DNA from: Phaeobacter inhibens DSM 16374 | Lineage (GTDB): Bacteria; Pseudomonadota; Alphaproteobacteria; Rhodobacterales; Rhodobacteraceae | Direction of reading: 5' to 3' | Assembly: GCF_000473105.1 (NCBI RefSeq) | Contig: NZ_KI421498.1 | Span: 1,922,001 to 1,986,000, forward strand | Length of the DNA stretch: 64,000 bases | Part shown: positions 16,291-24,543 of the stretch, piece by piece | How positions within the stretch are numbered: position 1 is the stretch's first letter | Layout of the letters: each line of letters begins with the position of its first letter | The notes under the pieces: model-generated | Database searches by the model: none | Told to the model about the DNA's origin: nothing | The model's input: only the letters and a program-made list of their open reading frames with translations | Program-made: the position numbers and the translations under genes

Positions 16291-17523
16291 ATGAGCAGCG
16301 GAATGCCGCAGACAGAAGCGAATGCGATTGTTGCCTGTACAATCAGTCGGGACGTGCAGAACTTCGACCTGCTGATCGAAGACATGGAAGCGACAATGGG
16401 CGAATCCTGGGGCGACCTGGGCTTCACCGAGGCGCTGGCCTTCTTCAATCAAAGCGAAGCCGAAGCATTGGAATTTGTCGCCCTCGCCCTGGACAGCGGC
16501 GATGAGGACAACCTGCCGCTGATGGGCACCATCATCACCGAGGCAAAGACCCGCAATATCAAGGTGATCCTGATCGCCGAGGATGTGACCCCCGCCGCCC
16601 TGCACAACCTGCTGCGTCAGGGCGCGGATGAATTCATCCCCTACCCTCTGCCGGAAGGCGAACTGCAAGCCGCCATTGAGCGCCTGCGCCTGGCAGAGGC
16701 CGAACGCACCGCCGAGCCCCAGCACGTGCTTAAAACCGGAAGTCAGCGCGATGGCGCCGTCATCGTCTGCCACGGTCTGGCCGGCGGCAGCGGTTCGACC
16801 ACACTGGCCGTCAACCTCGCCTGGGAGCTGGCGCAGCTCTCCACCAGCGAGACACCCCGTGTCTGTCTCCTCGACTTCGATCTACAATATGGCTCGGTCG
16901 CAACCTACCTCGACCTGCCGCGCCGCGAAGTGGTGATGGAGATGCTCAGCGACACCGAAAACCTCGACGAAGATGTCTTTGGTCAGGCGCTGGTCACCTA
17001 TGAGGACAAGCTGCAGGTGCTGACCGCGCCGGTGGATATGATCCCGCTGGAGTTCATCACCCCCGAAGATATCGAGCGGGTGGTCACGCTGGCGCGCAGT
17101 CACTTCGATTTTGTGGTCATCGACATGCCCCACACGCTGGTGCAGTGGTCGGAAACCATTCTCAATATGGCGCATGTCTATTTCTCCATGGTGGAGCTGG
17201 ACATGCGGTCGGCGCAGAACGCGCTGCGCCTGAAACGGGCGCTGCAATCCGAGGACCTGCCGTTTGAAAAACTGCGGTTTGCGCTGAACCGGGCTCCGAA
17301 ATTCACGGACCTGAGTGGCAAGAGCCGTGTGAAACGCATGGCGGAATCCTTGGGCATTTCCATCGACCTGCAATTGCCCGATGGCGGCAAGCAGGTGGCG
17401 CAGAGCTCCGATCATGGCAATCCGCTGGCCAGTTCAGCTGCCAAAAACCCACTGCGCAAGGAAATTCTGAAACTGGCCCAATCGTTGCATGACCTCGGTC
17501 AAAGCGACGCAGCTGCGGCCTGA
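16291..17523 (+). CDS. cpaE: Pilus assembly ATPase CpaE/TadZ
   Basis: Polar localisation factor of the Tad machine. The 410-aa protein has an N-terminal receiver-like domain (about 15-135) and a ParA/MipZ-type ATPase fold (about 150-390). The P-loop reads GGSGSTT, lacking the lysine of the usual GKTT, as known for atypical TadZ proteins. Walker B-like DFDLQYGS and the later VVIDMPH are visible. The ATG at 16291 was chosen because AAGGA precedes it; a GTG ten codons upstream is possible. cpaF follows after 29 bp. Confidence 0.92.
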   Translation: MSSGMPQTEANAIVACTISRDVQNFDLLIEDMEATMGESWGDLGFTEALAFFNQSEAEALEFVALALDSGDEDNLPLMGTIITEAKTRNIKVILIAEDVTPAALHNLLRQGADEFIPYPLPEGELQAAIERLRLAEAERTAEPQHVLKTGSQRDGAVIVCHGLAGGSGSTTLAVNLAWELAQLSTSETPRVCLLDFDLQYGSVATYLDLPRREVVMEMLSDTENLDEDVFGQALVTYEDKLQVLTAPVDMIPLEFITPEDIERVVTLARSHFDFVVIDMPHTLVQWSETILNMAHVYFSMVELDMRSAQNALRLKRALQSEDLPFEKLRFALNRAPKFTDLSGKSRVKRMAESLGISIDLQLPDGGKQVAQSSDHGNPLASSAAKNPLRKEILKLAQSLHDLGQSDAAAA

Positions 17524-17552
17524 ACCCAGATTTAACCAGGGGCGTTCTTTCC

Positions 17553-18998
17553 ATGTTCTCCAAGTACAAAAAACAGTCTGCCACACCACGCGCTGCCGCG
17601 CAGCCGGCCCCTGCGGCCGCGCCCGCGCCGCAAAAGGCCCCCGCCCCGGCCGCCAGCATGCGCAAACCCATGGCCCGTACGGCTGCGGAGGCCGCCCCGG
17701 CGGACAAGGAACGCAAGCGCAAGGAGCGGATGGGCGAGATCAAGATCCAGCTCCACCGCGAGCTTCTGGACAACCTCAACCTCGCCGCGCTGGAACGCGC
17801 CAGCGAAGCTGAGCTGCGCGCCGAGATTTCCTCTATCGCCACCGAAATCCTTGAGGAAAAAGGCATCGTTCTCAACCGCGAGGACCGCCAGACCCTGACC
17901 AAGGAACTCTATGACGAGGTCACCGGCCTCGGCCCGCTGGAAACCCTGCTTCAGGACGACACCGTCAACGATATTCTGGTCAACGGCCCGCAGCAGGTCT
18001 TTGTCGAACGTGACGGCAAACTCCAGCTCAGCGATGTGACCTTCAAGGATGAGAAGCACCTGATGCGGATCATCGACAAAATCGTCTCCGCCGTGGGTCG
18101 CCGTGTCGATGAAAGCAACCCCTACGTGGACGCCCGTCTTGCTGATGGCTCGCGTTTCAACGCGATGGTGCCGCCGGTTGCTGTCGATGGCTCGCTGGTG
18201 TCGATCCGTAAATTCAAGAAGGACAAGCTGGGCATTGATGATCTGGTCAGCTTCGGCGCCTTCACCGAGGAGATGGCCGCCTATCTTCAGGCCGCGGTTT
18301 CCACGCGCCTGAATGTCATCGTCTCCGGTGGTACCGGCTCTGGTAAGACCACAACGCTCAACGCGCTATCGTCCTTCATCGACAACGCCGAACGCATCCT
18401 GACCATCGAGGATACGGCGGAACTTCAGCTGCAACAGACCCATGTGGGCCGGATGGAAAGCCGCCCGCCCAACGTCGAGGGTCGCGGCGAGGTTTCCCCC
18501 CGCGACTGTCTGAAAAACGCCCTGCGGATGCGCCCGGACCGGATCATCGTGGGCGAGACCCGCGGCGAGGAGGTGATCGACATGTTGCAGGCGATGAACA
18601 CCGGCCACGACGGGTCCATGACCACGATCCACGCCAACTCCGCCCGCGACGGCATCTCGCGCCTGGAAAACATGATCGCCATGGCCGGCATCGAAATGCC
18701 GATCAAGGCGGTGCGCAGCCAGATCGCATCGGCCGTCAACATCATCGTGCAGGCCTCGCGTCTACAGGACGGCTCCCGCCGCATGACCTCCATCACCGAA
18801 ATCACCGGCATGGAAGGTGATGTGATCTCCATGCAGGAAATCTTCCGGTTCCAGCGCGTGGGCCTCACGCCTGAGAACAAGATCATCGGCCATTTCACCG
18901 CCACCGGCGTGCGCAGCCACTACTCCGAGCGCTTCCGCCTCTGGGGCTATGACCTGCCGTCCTCGATCTATGAACCCACCGTGATGGAGGCGCGCTGA
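17553..18998 (+). CDS. cpaF: Tad pilus assembly ATPase CpaF/TadA
   Basis: Hexameric secretion ATPase that powers pilus extension and retraction. The 481-aa protein opens with an Ala/Pro-rich linker (about 10-50), then an N-terminal helical domain and the GSPII E core. Walker A is Gly259-Gly-Thr-Gly-Ser-Gly-Lys265-Thr266; Walker B and its glutamate lie in [11 protein letters not shown], and the His box is TTIHANS. The stop overlaps the tadB start (TGATG), so the two are translationally coupled. Confidence 0.97.
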   Translation: MFSKYKKQSATPRAAAQPAPAAAPAPQKAPAPAASMRKPMARTAAEAAPADKERKRKERMGEIKIQLHRELLDNLNLAALERASEAELRAEISSIATEILEEKGIVLNREDRQTLTKELYDEVTGLGPLETLLQDDTVNDILVNGPQQVFVERDGKLQLSDVTFKDEKHLMRIIDKIVSAVGRRVDESNPYVDARLADGSRFNAMVPPVAVDGSLVSIRKFKKDKLGIDDLVSFGAFTEEMAAYLQAAVSTRLNVIVSGGTGSGKTTTLNALSSFIDNAERILTIEDTAELQLQQTHVGRMESRPPNVEGRGEVSPRDCLKNALRMRPDRIIVGETRGEEVIDMLQAMNTGHDGSMTTIHANSARDGISRLENMIAMAGIEMPIKAVRSQIASAVNIIVQASRLQDGSRRMTSITEITGMEGDVISMQEIFRFQRVGLTPENKIIGHFTATGVRSHYSERFRLWGYDLPSSIYEPTVMEAR

Positions 18999-19966
18999 TG
19001 CAACTGAGTGCAGAACCAATCATCTATGGTCTGATCTTCATCGGCGTCTTGGTGCTGGTCGAAGGTCTCTATCTGGTGACATTTGGCAAATCCATCAGCC
19101 TCAACAGCCGCGTCAACCGCCGCCTGGAGATGATGGACAAAGGCGGCAATCGCGAACAGGTGCTGGAACAGCTGCGCAAGGAAATGCGCCAGCACATGAG
19201 CGCCAAGTCGATCCCGCTCTATTCTCTTCTGGCCGAACGCGCGCAGAAGGCCGCCATTGCCTTCTCACCACGTCAGCTGATCCTGATCATGGGCGGCGTC
19301 GCGGCCATCGCCTTCGTTGGCCTCAGCGTTGGCACCAGCGCCGAACTGCCGCTGCGTCTGCTGGCCTCGGTGATCATCGGCGTCGGCGCCGTGTTCTTTT
19401 GGGTCAACAAAAAAGCCGCCAAACGCATGGCCATGATCGAAGAACAGCTGCCCGATGCGGTCGAACTGATGGTGCGCTCCCTGCGGGTCGGCCATCCCTT
19501 CTCCTCTGCCGTGCAGATCGTCGCCAATGAGGTTGAGGACCCGCTGGCCACCGAATTCGGCGTCATCGCCGACGAAAGCGCTTATGGCCGCGATGTGGGC
19601 GAGGCGCTGAAGGAAATGGCCGAACGGCTGGACATGCAGGACATGCGCTTTCTCGCCGTCGCGGTGACCATCCAGCAGCAATCCGGTGGTAACCTCGCCG
19701 AGGTGCTGGCCGGTCTGGCCAAGGTGATCCGCGCCCGCTTCCGCCTGTTCCGCCGCGTGAAGGCCATCACCGCCGAGGCGCAGTGGTCCGGAAAATTTCT
19801 CTCCGGCTTTCCGCTGTTCTGTCTGGGCGGCATTCTGGCCAAGGACCCCGGCTACTATGACAGCGTGATCGACCATCCCTGGTTCATCCCCGCCTGTTTC
19901 GTCGTGGGCGCCATGCTGACCGTCAATCTCTTTGTCATGCGCATGCTGACAAACATCAAGGTGTGA
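18998..19966 (+). CDS. tadB: Tad inner-membrane platform protein TadB
   Basis: A GSPII F-domain membrane protein that forms, with TadC, the inner-membrane platform on which CpaF acts. The 322-aa product has membrane helices near residues 8-28, 90-130 and 255-315, with the cytoplasmic T2SF helical domain between (about 145-250, including LPDAVELMVRSLRVGHPF). Length and topology are typical. It overlaps cpaF by one base and is followed after 10 bp by tadC. Confidence 0.95.
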   Translation: MQLSAEPIIYGLIFIGVLVLVEGLYLVTFGKSISLNSRVNRRLEMMDKGGNREQVLEQLRKEMRQHMSAKSIPLYSLLAERAQKAAIAFSPRQLILIMGGVAAIAFVGLSVGTSAELPLRLLASVIIGVGAVFFWVNKKAAKRMAMIEEQLPDAVELMVRSLRVGHPFSSAVQIVANEVEDPLATEFGVIADESAYGRDVGEALKEMAERLDMQDMRFLAVAVTIQQQSGGNLAEVLAGLAKVIRARFRLFRRVKAITAEAQWSGKFLSGFPLFCLGGILAKDPGYYDSVIDHPWFIPACFVVGAMLTVNLFVMRMLTNIKV

Positions 19967-19976
19967 GGCAAAATCC

Positions 19977-20957
19977 ATGACATCCCTAAGCGATATCAAT
20001 GACCTGCTGGTAACACACCTCGGCCCCTTCGGCCCGCTTCTGGTCATTGGCCTCATTGGCCTCTTCATGATCCTGCTGGCCATTCCTCTGCTGCTGAACC
20101 AGCCAGAGGACCCGCTGAAGAAGCTGCAGAAAAGCATGTCTGCCAGCACCCAGACCAAACCCAAGAAGGAACGCCTGCGGCAGGCCGATCGCAACGAACA
20201 GCTGCAGAAATTCGCGTCCTTTCTGGAACCACAGGACGCCGCCGAACTCTCCAAGATGGAGCTGAAGCTGCGTCAGGCCGGCTACCAGTCCAAGGATTCG
20301 GTTCGGTTCTTCCACTTCGCCCAGTTCGCATTGGGGCTGATCGGTCTCGCATTGGGTCTGTTCTACGTCTACGTGCTGAATGCGGACATGGAGTATGACA
20401 GCCAGCAGATGGTGATCCGCATCATCGGCCCCGGTGCCGCCGCCTATATGCTGCCGAAATACTGGATCACCCGCCGCATCGAAGAGCGCAAGCAAGAGAT
20501 CACCTCCGGTTTTCCCGACGCGCTCGACATGATGCTGGTCTGCGTCGAGGCTGGCCAGTCGCTGGATCAGGCCATCGTGCGCGTGGCCAAGGAACTCCAT
20601 GCCTCCTACCCGGCGCTAGCCGATGAATTCGACATTGTGGCCCAGGAAATGAAGGCCGGTAAGGACAAGGACAAGGTCATGCGCGACATGGGCACCCGCT
20701 GCGGTGTGCAGGATGTGTCCTCCTTTGTGACCGTGATGATCCAATCGGCCACCTTCGGCACCTCAATTGCCGAGGCGCTGCGGGTCTACGCCGGCGAAAT
20801 GCGGGACAAACGGGTGATGCGCGCCGAAGAGGCCGCAAACAAGTTGCCAACCAAAATGACCCTTGCCACAATGACCCTTACGGTGCCGCCGCTGCTGATC
20901 ATTCTGGTCGGGCCTTCAGCGCAGGGCATCGCCAATCTGGGCAATATGAGCAAATAA
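19977..20957 (+). CDS. tadC: Tad inner-membrane platform protein TadC
   Basis: Second GSPII F-type platform protein (326 aa). Membrane helices are at about residues 18-40, 105-160 (paired) and 285-315; the T2SF domain contains FPDALDMMLVCVEAGQSL and MRDMGTRCGVQDVSSFV, hallmarks of TadC. It is encoded between tadB and the TPR lipoprotein genes with gaps of 10 and 3 bp, so it belongs to the same operon. Confidence 0.95.
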   Translation: MTSLSDINDLLVTHLGPFGPLLVIGLIGLFMILLAIPLLLNQPEDPLKKLQKSMSASTQTKPKKERLRQADRNEQLQKFASFLEPQDAAELSKMELKLRQAGYQSKDSVRFFHFAQFALGLIGLALGLFYVYVLNADMEYDSQQMVIRIIGPGAAAYMLPKYWITRRIEERKQEITSGFPDALDMMLVCVEAGQSLDQAIVRVAKELHASYPALADEFDIVAQEMKAGKDKDKVMRDMGTRCGVQDVSSFVTVMIQSATFGTSIAEALRVYAGEMRDKRVMRAEEAANKLPTKMTLATMTLTVPPLLIILVGPSAQGIANLGNMSK

Positions 20958-20960
20958 CAC

Positions 20961-21563
20961 ATGATGACATTGGGTTGGGCCATCCCGTCCCGTCTCTGTC
21001 GGCTGATCACCGCCACCCTCGCGCTTGCGTTGGTGGCGGCTTGCATGTCGCCGGGTGGCAAACCGGACCCGAAGGATCCACTGGGCGGCCCGGCCTTGCC
21101 CGGCGTTGATCCCCGTGGCACCGCCGAAAGCGGCCTCATTGTCGGACATCGGCTGATGGCTGCGGCGGAATATGAGCTGGCGCTGGACGCCTTCACCCGT
21201 GCCGCACTAGAGGACGGCCTCAGCGCCGAGGTGCTCTCCGGCCTTGGCACCGCCAACCTGGGACTGGGGCGTCTGGGGCAGGCCGAAACCCATCTGCGCC
21301 GCGCGGTGGAGCGTGACCCCGACTGGCCCGCCGCCATGAACAACCTCGGCGTGGTGCTGATGGAACGGCAAAAATACCCGGAGGCCGAGCAGATCCTGCG
21401 CCGTGCCTTCGCGCTTGATAATGGCGAAAGTGACGCAATCCGCGAAAATTTCCGCCTTGCCCTCGCAAAACTTGACCAGAGCACGCATAGTGATCCGCAA
21501 CAAAAAGGCTACGCATTGGTGCAGCGCGGAGGGGGCAGTTACCTGATTCGCACGTCCCGGTGA
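20961..21563 (+). CDS. tadD: TadD-like TPR lipoprotein
   Basis: A 200-aa lipoprotein with lipobox VAAC (Cys28) and about three tetratricopeptide repeats (about 60-165; for example LSGLGTANLGLGRLGQAETH and MNNLGVVLMERQKYPEAEQI). In Tad systems TadD is thought to assist assembly of the outer-membrane complex, like PilF/PilW pilotins. The start may be either of two adjacent ATG codons. It lies 3 bp after tadC. Confidence 0.9.
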   Translation: MMTLGWAIPSRLCRLITATLALALVAACMSPGGKPDPKDPLGGPALPGVDPRGTAESGLIVGHRLMAAAEYELALDAFTRAALEDGLSAEVLSGLGTANLGLGRLGQAETHLRRAVERDPDWPAAMNNLGVVLMERQKYPEAEQILRRAFALDNGESDAIRENFRLALAKLDQSTHSDPQQKGYALVQRGGGSYLIRTSR

Positions 21564-21603
21564 CGCAAGGCCTAGAGGCAGAGCAGCACAGAGGACGCAA
21601 AAA

Positions 21604-22452
21604 ATGCGCCAGCAGATTTTCGTATCCGCATGTCTGGTCGGTGGGCTTGTCCTGTCGGCCTGCGCCAAGGACGACACCGAAGCCGTGGACCGCGCCTTTC
21701 AGGAGGTGAACGTCGTCGATGAAAGCAATCTCAACGATGTGATGCTGACGGTTGCCGACCCGAATGAGGCCGTCACCTATTTCCAGCGCACGGTGAAATC
21801 CGCGCCCGAGCGGATCGACCTTAACCGCGGACTGGCGCTCTCGCTGATCCGCGCCAAGCGCAACACCGAGGCGGTCACCGCCTGGAAAAAGGTCGTCTCC
21901 CTCCCCGAGGCCACCGATGCTGACCGAGTCGAACTGGCCGACGCGCTGATCCGCACCAGCAATTGGGACGAGGCCAAGGCTACGCTCGACAAGGTGCCGC
22001 CCACCCACGAGACCTTCAAACGCTATCGGCTGGAGGCGATGGTGGCCGATTCCGAGCAGAATTGGAAACGCTCCGACAGCTTTTACCAGACCGCCGTTGG
22101 CCTCACCACGCAGCCCGCCCGCGTGATGAACAACTGGGGTTACTCCAAACTGACCCGTGGTGACTATGCCGAGGCCGAGCGCCTGTTCGGCGACGCCATC
22201 CGTCAGGATCAATCACTGTTCACCGCCAAGAACAATCTGGTGCTGGCCCGTGGCGCACAGCGCAACTACACCCTGCCGGTGATCCCGATGGACCAGAGCG
22301 AACGCGCCCAGCTGCTGCACACGCTGGCGCTATCAGCTGTGAAACAGGGCGACGTCCAGACCGGCGAAAGCCTGCTGCGTCAGGCGATCTCTACCCATCC
22401 GCAGCATTTCGATGCCGCCGCCCGCGCGCTTGCTGCGCTGGAAAACGGCTAA
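21604..22452 (+). CDS. Second TPR lipoprotein of the Tad locus
   Basis: A 282-aa predicted lipoprotein (lipobox LSAC, Cys20) with tetratricopeptide repeats over most of its length, including MNNWGYSKLTRGDYAEAERL and a C-terminal unit with HTLALSAVKQGDVQTGESLL. AGAGGAC lies 8 nt before the ATG. It looks like a diverged paralogue of the preceding TadD-like gene, so the locus encodes two candidate secretin pilot proteins. The separate roles cannot be told from sequence. Confidence 0.88.
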   Translation: MRQQIFVSACLVGGLVLSACAKDDTEAVDRAFQEVNVVDESNLNDVMLTVADPNEAVTYFQRTVKSAPERIDLNRGLALSLIRAKRNTEAVTAWKKVVSLPEATDADRVELADALIRTSNWDEAKATLDKVPPTHETFKRYRLEAMVADSEQNWKRSDSFYQTAVGLTTQPARVMNNWGYSKLTRGDYAEAERLFGDAIRQDQSLFTAKNNLVLARGAQRNYTLPVIPMDQSERAQLLHTLALSAVKQGDVQTGESLLRQAISTHPQHFDAAARALAALENG

Positions 22453-22471
22453 CCACCGGAGCCTGCTGTCC

Positions 22472-22978
22472 ATGTTGATCTCGGCCCATGTCGCCCTGTG
22501 GTTTCTGCCCTTCGTTGTGCCCCTCTGCTGTGTGGTCGCGCTCAATGACCTGCGCCATATGCGAATCCCCAACTGGACCGTGGATCTTCTCGGTGCGATT
22601 TTTGTCATTGTTGGCCCCTTCCTGATGAGCTGGACGGACTATGGCTGGCAGTTGCTGCATCTGCCCATCGGCATCGGCCTTGGTTTCCTGTGCTACAGCG
22701 CGGGTATGGTCGGGGCGGGGGACGCCAAATTTGCCGGGGCCGCAGCCCCCTTTGTTGTCTTTGGCGATCTGTCTGTGGTGGTGATGATTTTCTCCGCCAT
22801 GCTGCTGGCTGGCTTCCTGACGCATCGCATTGCCAAATACACGCCCCTGCGCCGTCTCGCCCCCCATTGGAAGAGCTGGGATGTCGGCAGCAAATTCCCG
22901 ATGGGCCTCTGCCTTGGCGGCACCTTGGTATTCTATCTGGTCCTGGGCAGCCAGCTGGGCCAGACCGCCCCCGTCTGA
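22472..22978 (+). CDS. cpaA: Prepilin peptidase CpaA/TadV
   Basis: An A24-family aspartic peptidase that removes the short pilin leader. The 168-aa membrane protein has about five helices. The two catalytic aspartates are Asp26 in ALNDLRHMRIPNW and Asp84 in the GAGDAKF (GxGD) motif. The ATG at 22472 is preferred because CGGAG precedes it and the first helix starts there, whereas a longer frame would overlap the TPR gene. It is the short, methyltransferase-free form usual for Tad loci and is the expected processing enzyme for the two small pilins. Confidence 0.93.
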   Translation: MLISAHVALWFLPFVVPLCCVVALNDLRHMRIPNWTVDLLGAIFVIVGPFLMSWTDYGWQLLHLPIGIGLGFLCYSAGMVGAGDAKFAGAAAPFVVFGDLSVVVMIFSAMLLAGFLTHRIAKYTPLRRLAPHWKSWDVGSKFPMGLCLGGTLVFYLVLGSQLGQTAPV

Positions 22979-23161
22979 GACGTCTCAGACCAGATCGGAT
23001 CTGCCTGACAATTTTCTAAAATGCGTGACATGTGATCTGCCGCTTCGCGGAAATGCACCAGCTTTGCCCCGCTTGTGCCACAGTGCTGAATAAACTCTTG
23101 CCTGGAACACCCGCGCGCCATCCGGCGTGCCCTTGTGCAACCGAGACAGGCAGGCCGCAGC

Positions 23162-24469
23162 ATGAATATGGAAACCTCCGCCGTAATGGCGCCCCCCTCT
23201 CCGCGCGGGCTGGAGCAAATGCAGCTCCCCATGGTGATGATGCGGGATATCCTGCTGAAAACGATCTTTCGCAAGACCTGCGAAAACGTCAGCGAAATCG
23301 CCGCCGCAATCTGCCTGCCGATCCCGGTGACACAGGAACTGGTGGATATTGCCCGCGAACAGAAACTGCTGGAGGCCACCGGTACACTGAACGCCAACAG
23401 CGGCAACGAAATGGGCTATCAGCTGACCGAAGCAGGCAAGGCCCGCGCGCTGGATGCTCTCAGCCAGTCGGAGTACTACGGCGCCATGCCGGTGCCGCTG
23501 GACATCTACCGCGAGCAGGTCAAACGCCAGTCGATCCGCAATATTCTGGTCACCCGTCAGCAGCTTTTGGGCGCGATGGGGCATCTGGTGCTGCCCGACA
23601 GCCTGCTGGACCACCTTGGCCCCGCCGTCAGCGCCGGTCGCTCCATCCTGATGTATGGCCCACCCGGCAACGGTAAATCCTCCATCTCCAACGGCATCCG
23701 CGACGCGCTGGGGGACCATGTCTATGTGCCCCGCGCCATCGAATATGCAGGTCAGGTGATCACGGTCTATGATCCCATCGTGCACACCGCCGTGCCCCTA
23801 CCAGAGGACGACCCCAACAGCCTGCGCCGCGCGCGCCGCTTTGACAGCCGCTATGTGATGTGTGAACGCCCCACGGTTGTCACCGGCGGCGAGCTGTCCC
23901 TGTCGATGCTGGATCTGGTCTACAACCCCACCGCGCGCACCTATCAGGCACCGCTGCAGCTGAAATCCACCGGCGGCATCTTCATCGTCGATGACCTTGG
24001 CCGACAGGCGGAATCACCGCAGGCGCTGGTCAACCGCTGGATCGTGCCGCTGGAAGAGGGACGCGATATCCTCTCCCTGCAATCGGGCGAGAAATTCGAA
24101 GTGCCATTCGACACGCTGGTGATTTTCTCCACCAACTTCCACCCCAATGAAATCTTCGATCAGGCTGCCCTGCGCCGGATCTTCTTCAAGATCAAAATCG
24201 ACGGCCCCGATCAGGAAAACTTCCTCAAGATCTTTGCCATGGTCGCGCAGAAAAAAGGCATCCCGCTTGATGAGGCCGCGCTGGTGCACCTGCTCAAACA
24301 CAAATACCCGACCATCGACAATATCTACGCCAATTATCAGCCGGTGTTCCTGATCGACCAGATGAAGGCGATCTGCGATTTCGAAGGCATCCCCTACCAG
24401 ATGTCTCCCGACCTCATCGACCGCGCCTGGGCCAATATGTTCGTGAAGGACGAACACATCGTCAAATGA
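23162..24469 (+). CDS. Winged-helix AAA+ ATPase at the end of the Tad locus
   Basis: A 435-aa ATPase without a settled function. Residues about 20-120 look like a winged-helix or helical regulatory domain (EIAAAICLPIPVTQELVDI, then GYQLTEAGKARALDAL), followed by a YYGAMPVPLDIY linker. The AAA+ core has Walker A Gly166-Pro-Pro-Gly-Asn-Gly-Lys172-Ser, Walker B ending Asp277-Asp278 (IFIVDDLG), a sensor-1-like IFSTN and an arginine-finger-type ALRRIFFKI. There is no transmembrane segment. The ATG at 23162 was chosen because GGCAGG lies before it. It follows cpaA by 183 bp on the same strand and is the last gene before tandem palindromes, suggesting association with the pilus locus; that link is inferred. 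Confidence 0.8.
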   Translation: MNMETSAVMAPPSPRGLEQMQLPMVMMRDILLKTIFRKTCENVSEIAAAICLPIPVTQELVDIAREQKLLEATGTLNANSGNEMGYQLTEAGKARALDALSQSEYYGAMPVPLDIYREQVKRQSIRNILVTRQQLLGAMGHLVLPDSLLDHLGPAVSAGRSILMYGPPGNGKSSISNGIRDALGDHVYVPRAIEYAGQVITVYDPIVHTAVPLPEDDPNSLRRARRFDSRYVMCERPTVVTGGELSLSMLDLVYNPTARTYQAPLQLKSTGGIFIVDDLGRQAESPQALVNRWIVPLEEGRDILSLQSGEKFEVPFDTLVIFSTNFHPNEIFDQAALRRIFFKIKIDGPDQENFLKIFAMVAQKKGIPLDEAALVHLLKHKYPTIDNIYANYQPVFLIDQMKAICDFEGIPYQMSPDLIDRAWANMFVKDEHIVK

Positions 24470-24475
24470 GCCACC

Positions 24476-24520
24476 CCAAAGTTTTTTGAAAACTTTGGCC
24501 AGAACTTTTAGAAAAGTTCT
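24476..24520. repeat. Two adjacent perfect palindromes after the Tad locus
   Basis: The first is CCAAAGTTTT-TTG-AAAACTTTGG (24476-24498). The second is AGAACTTTT-AG-AAAAGTTCT (24501-24520), two bases later. Both arms are exact. AT-rich stems with T runs would end transcription on either strand, so this may be the Tad-locus terminator, but the tidy tandem design also resembles a dispersed Roseobacter intergenic repeat. Confidence 0.7.
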
Positions 24521-24543
24521 GCCACCGCGCCTACATAAGTCGG

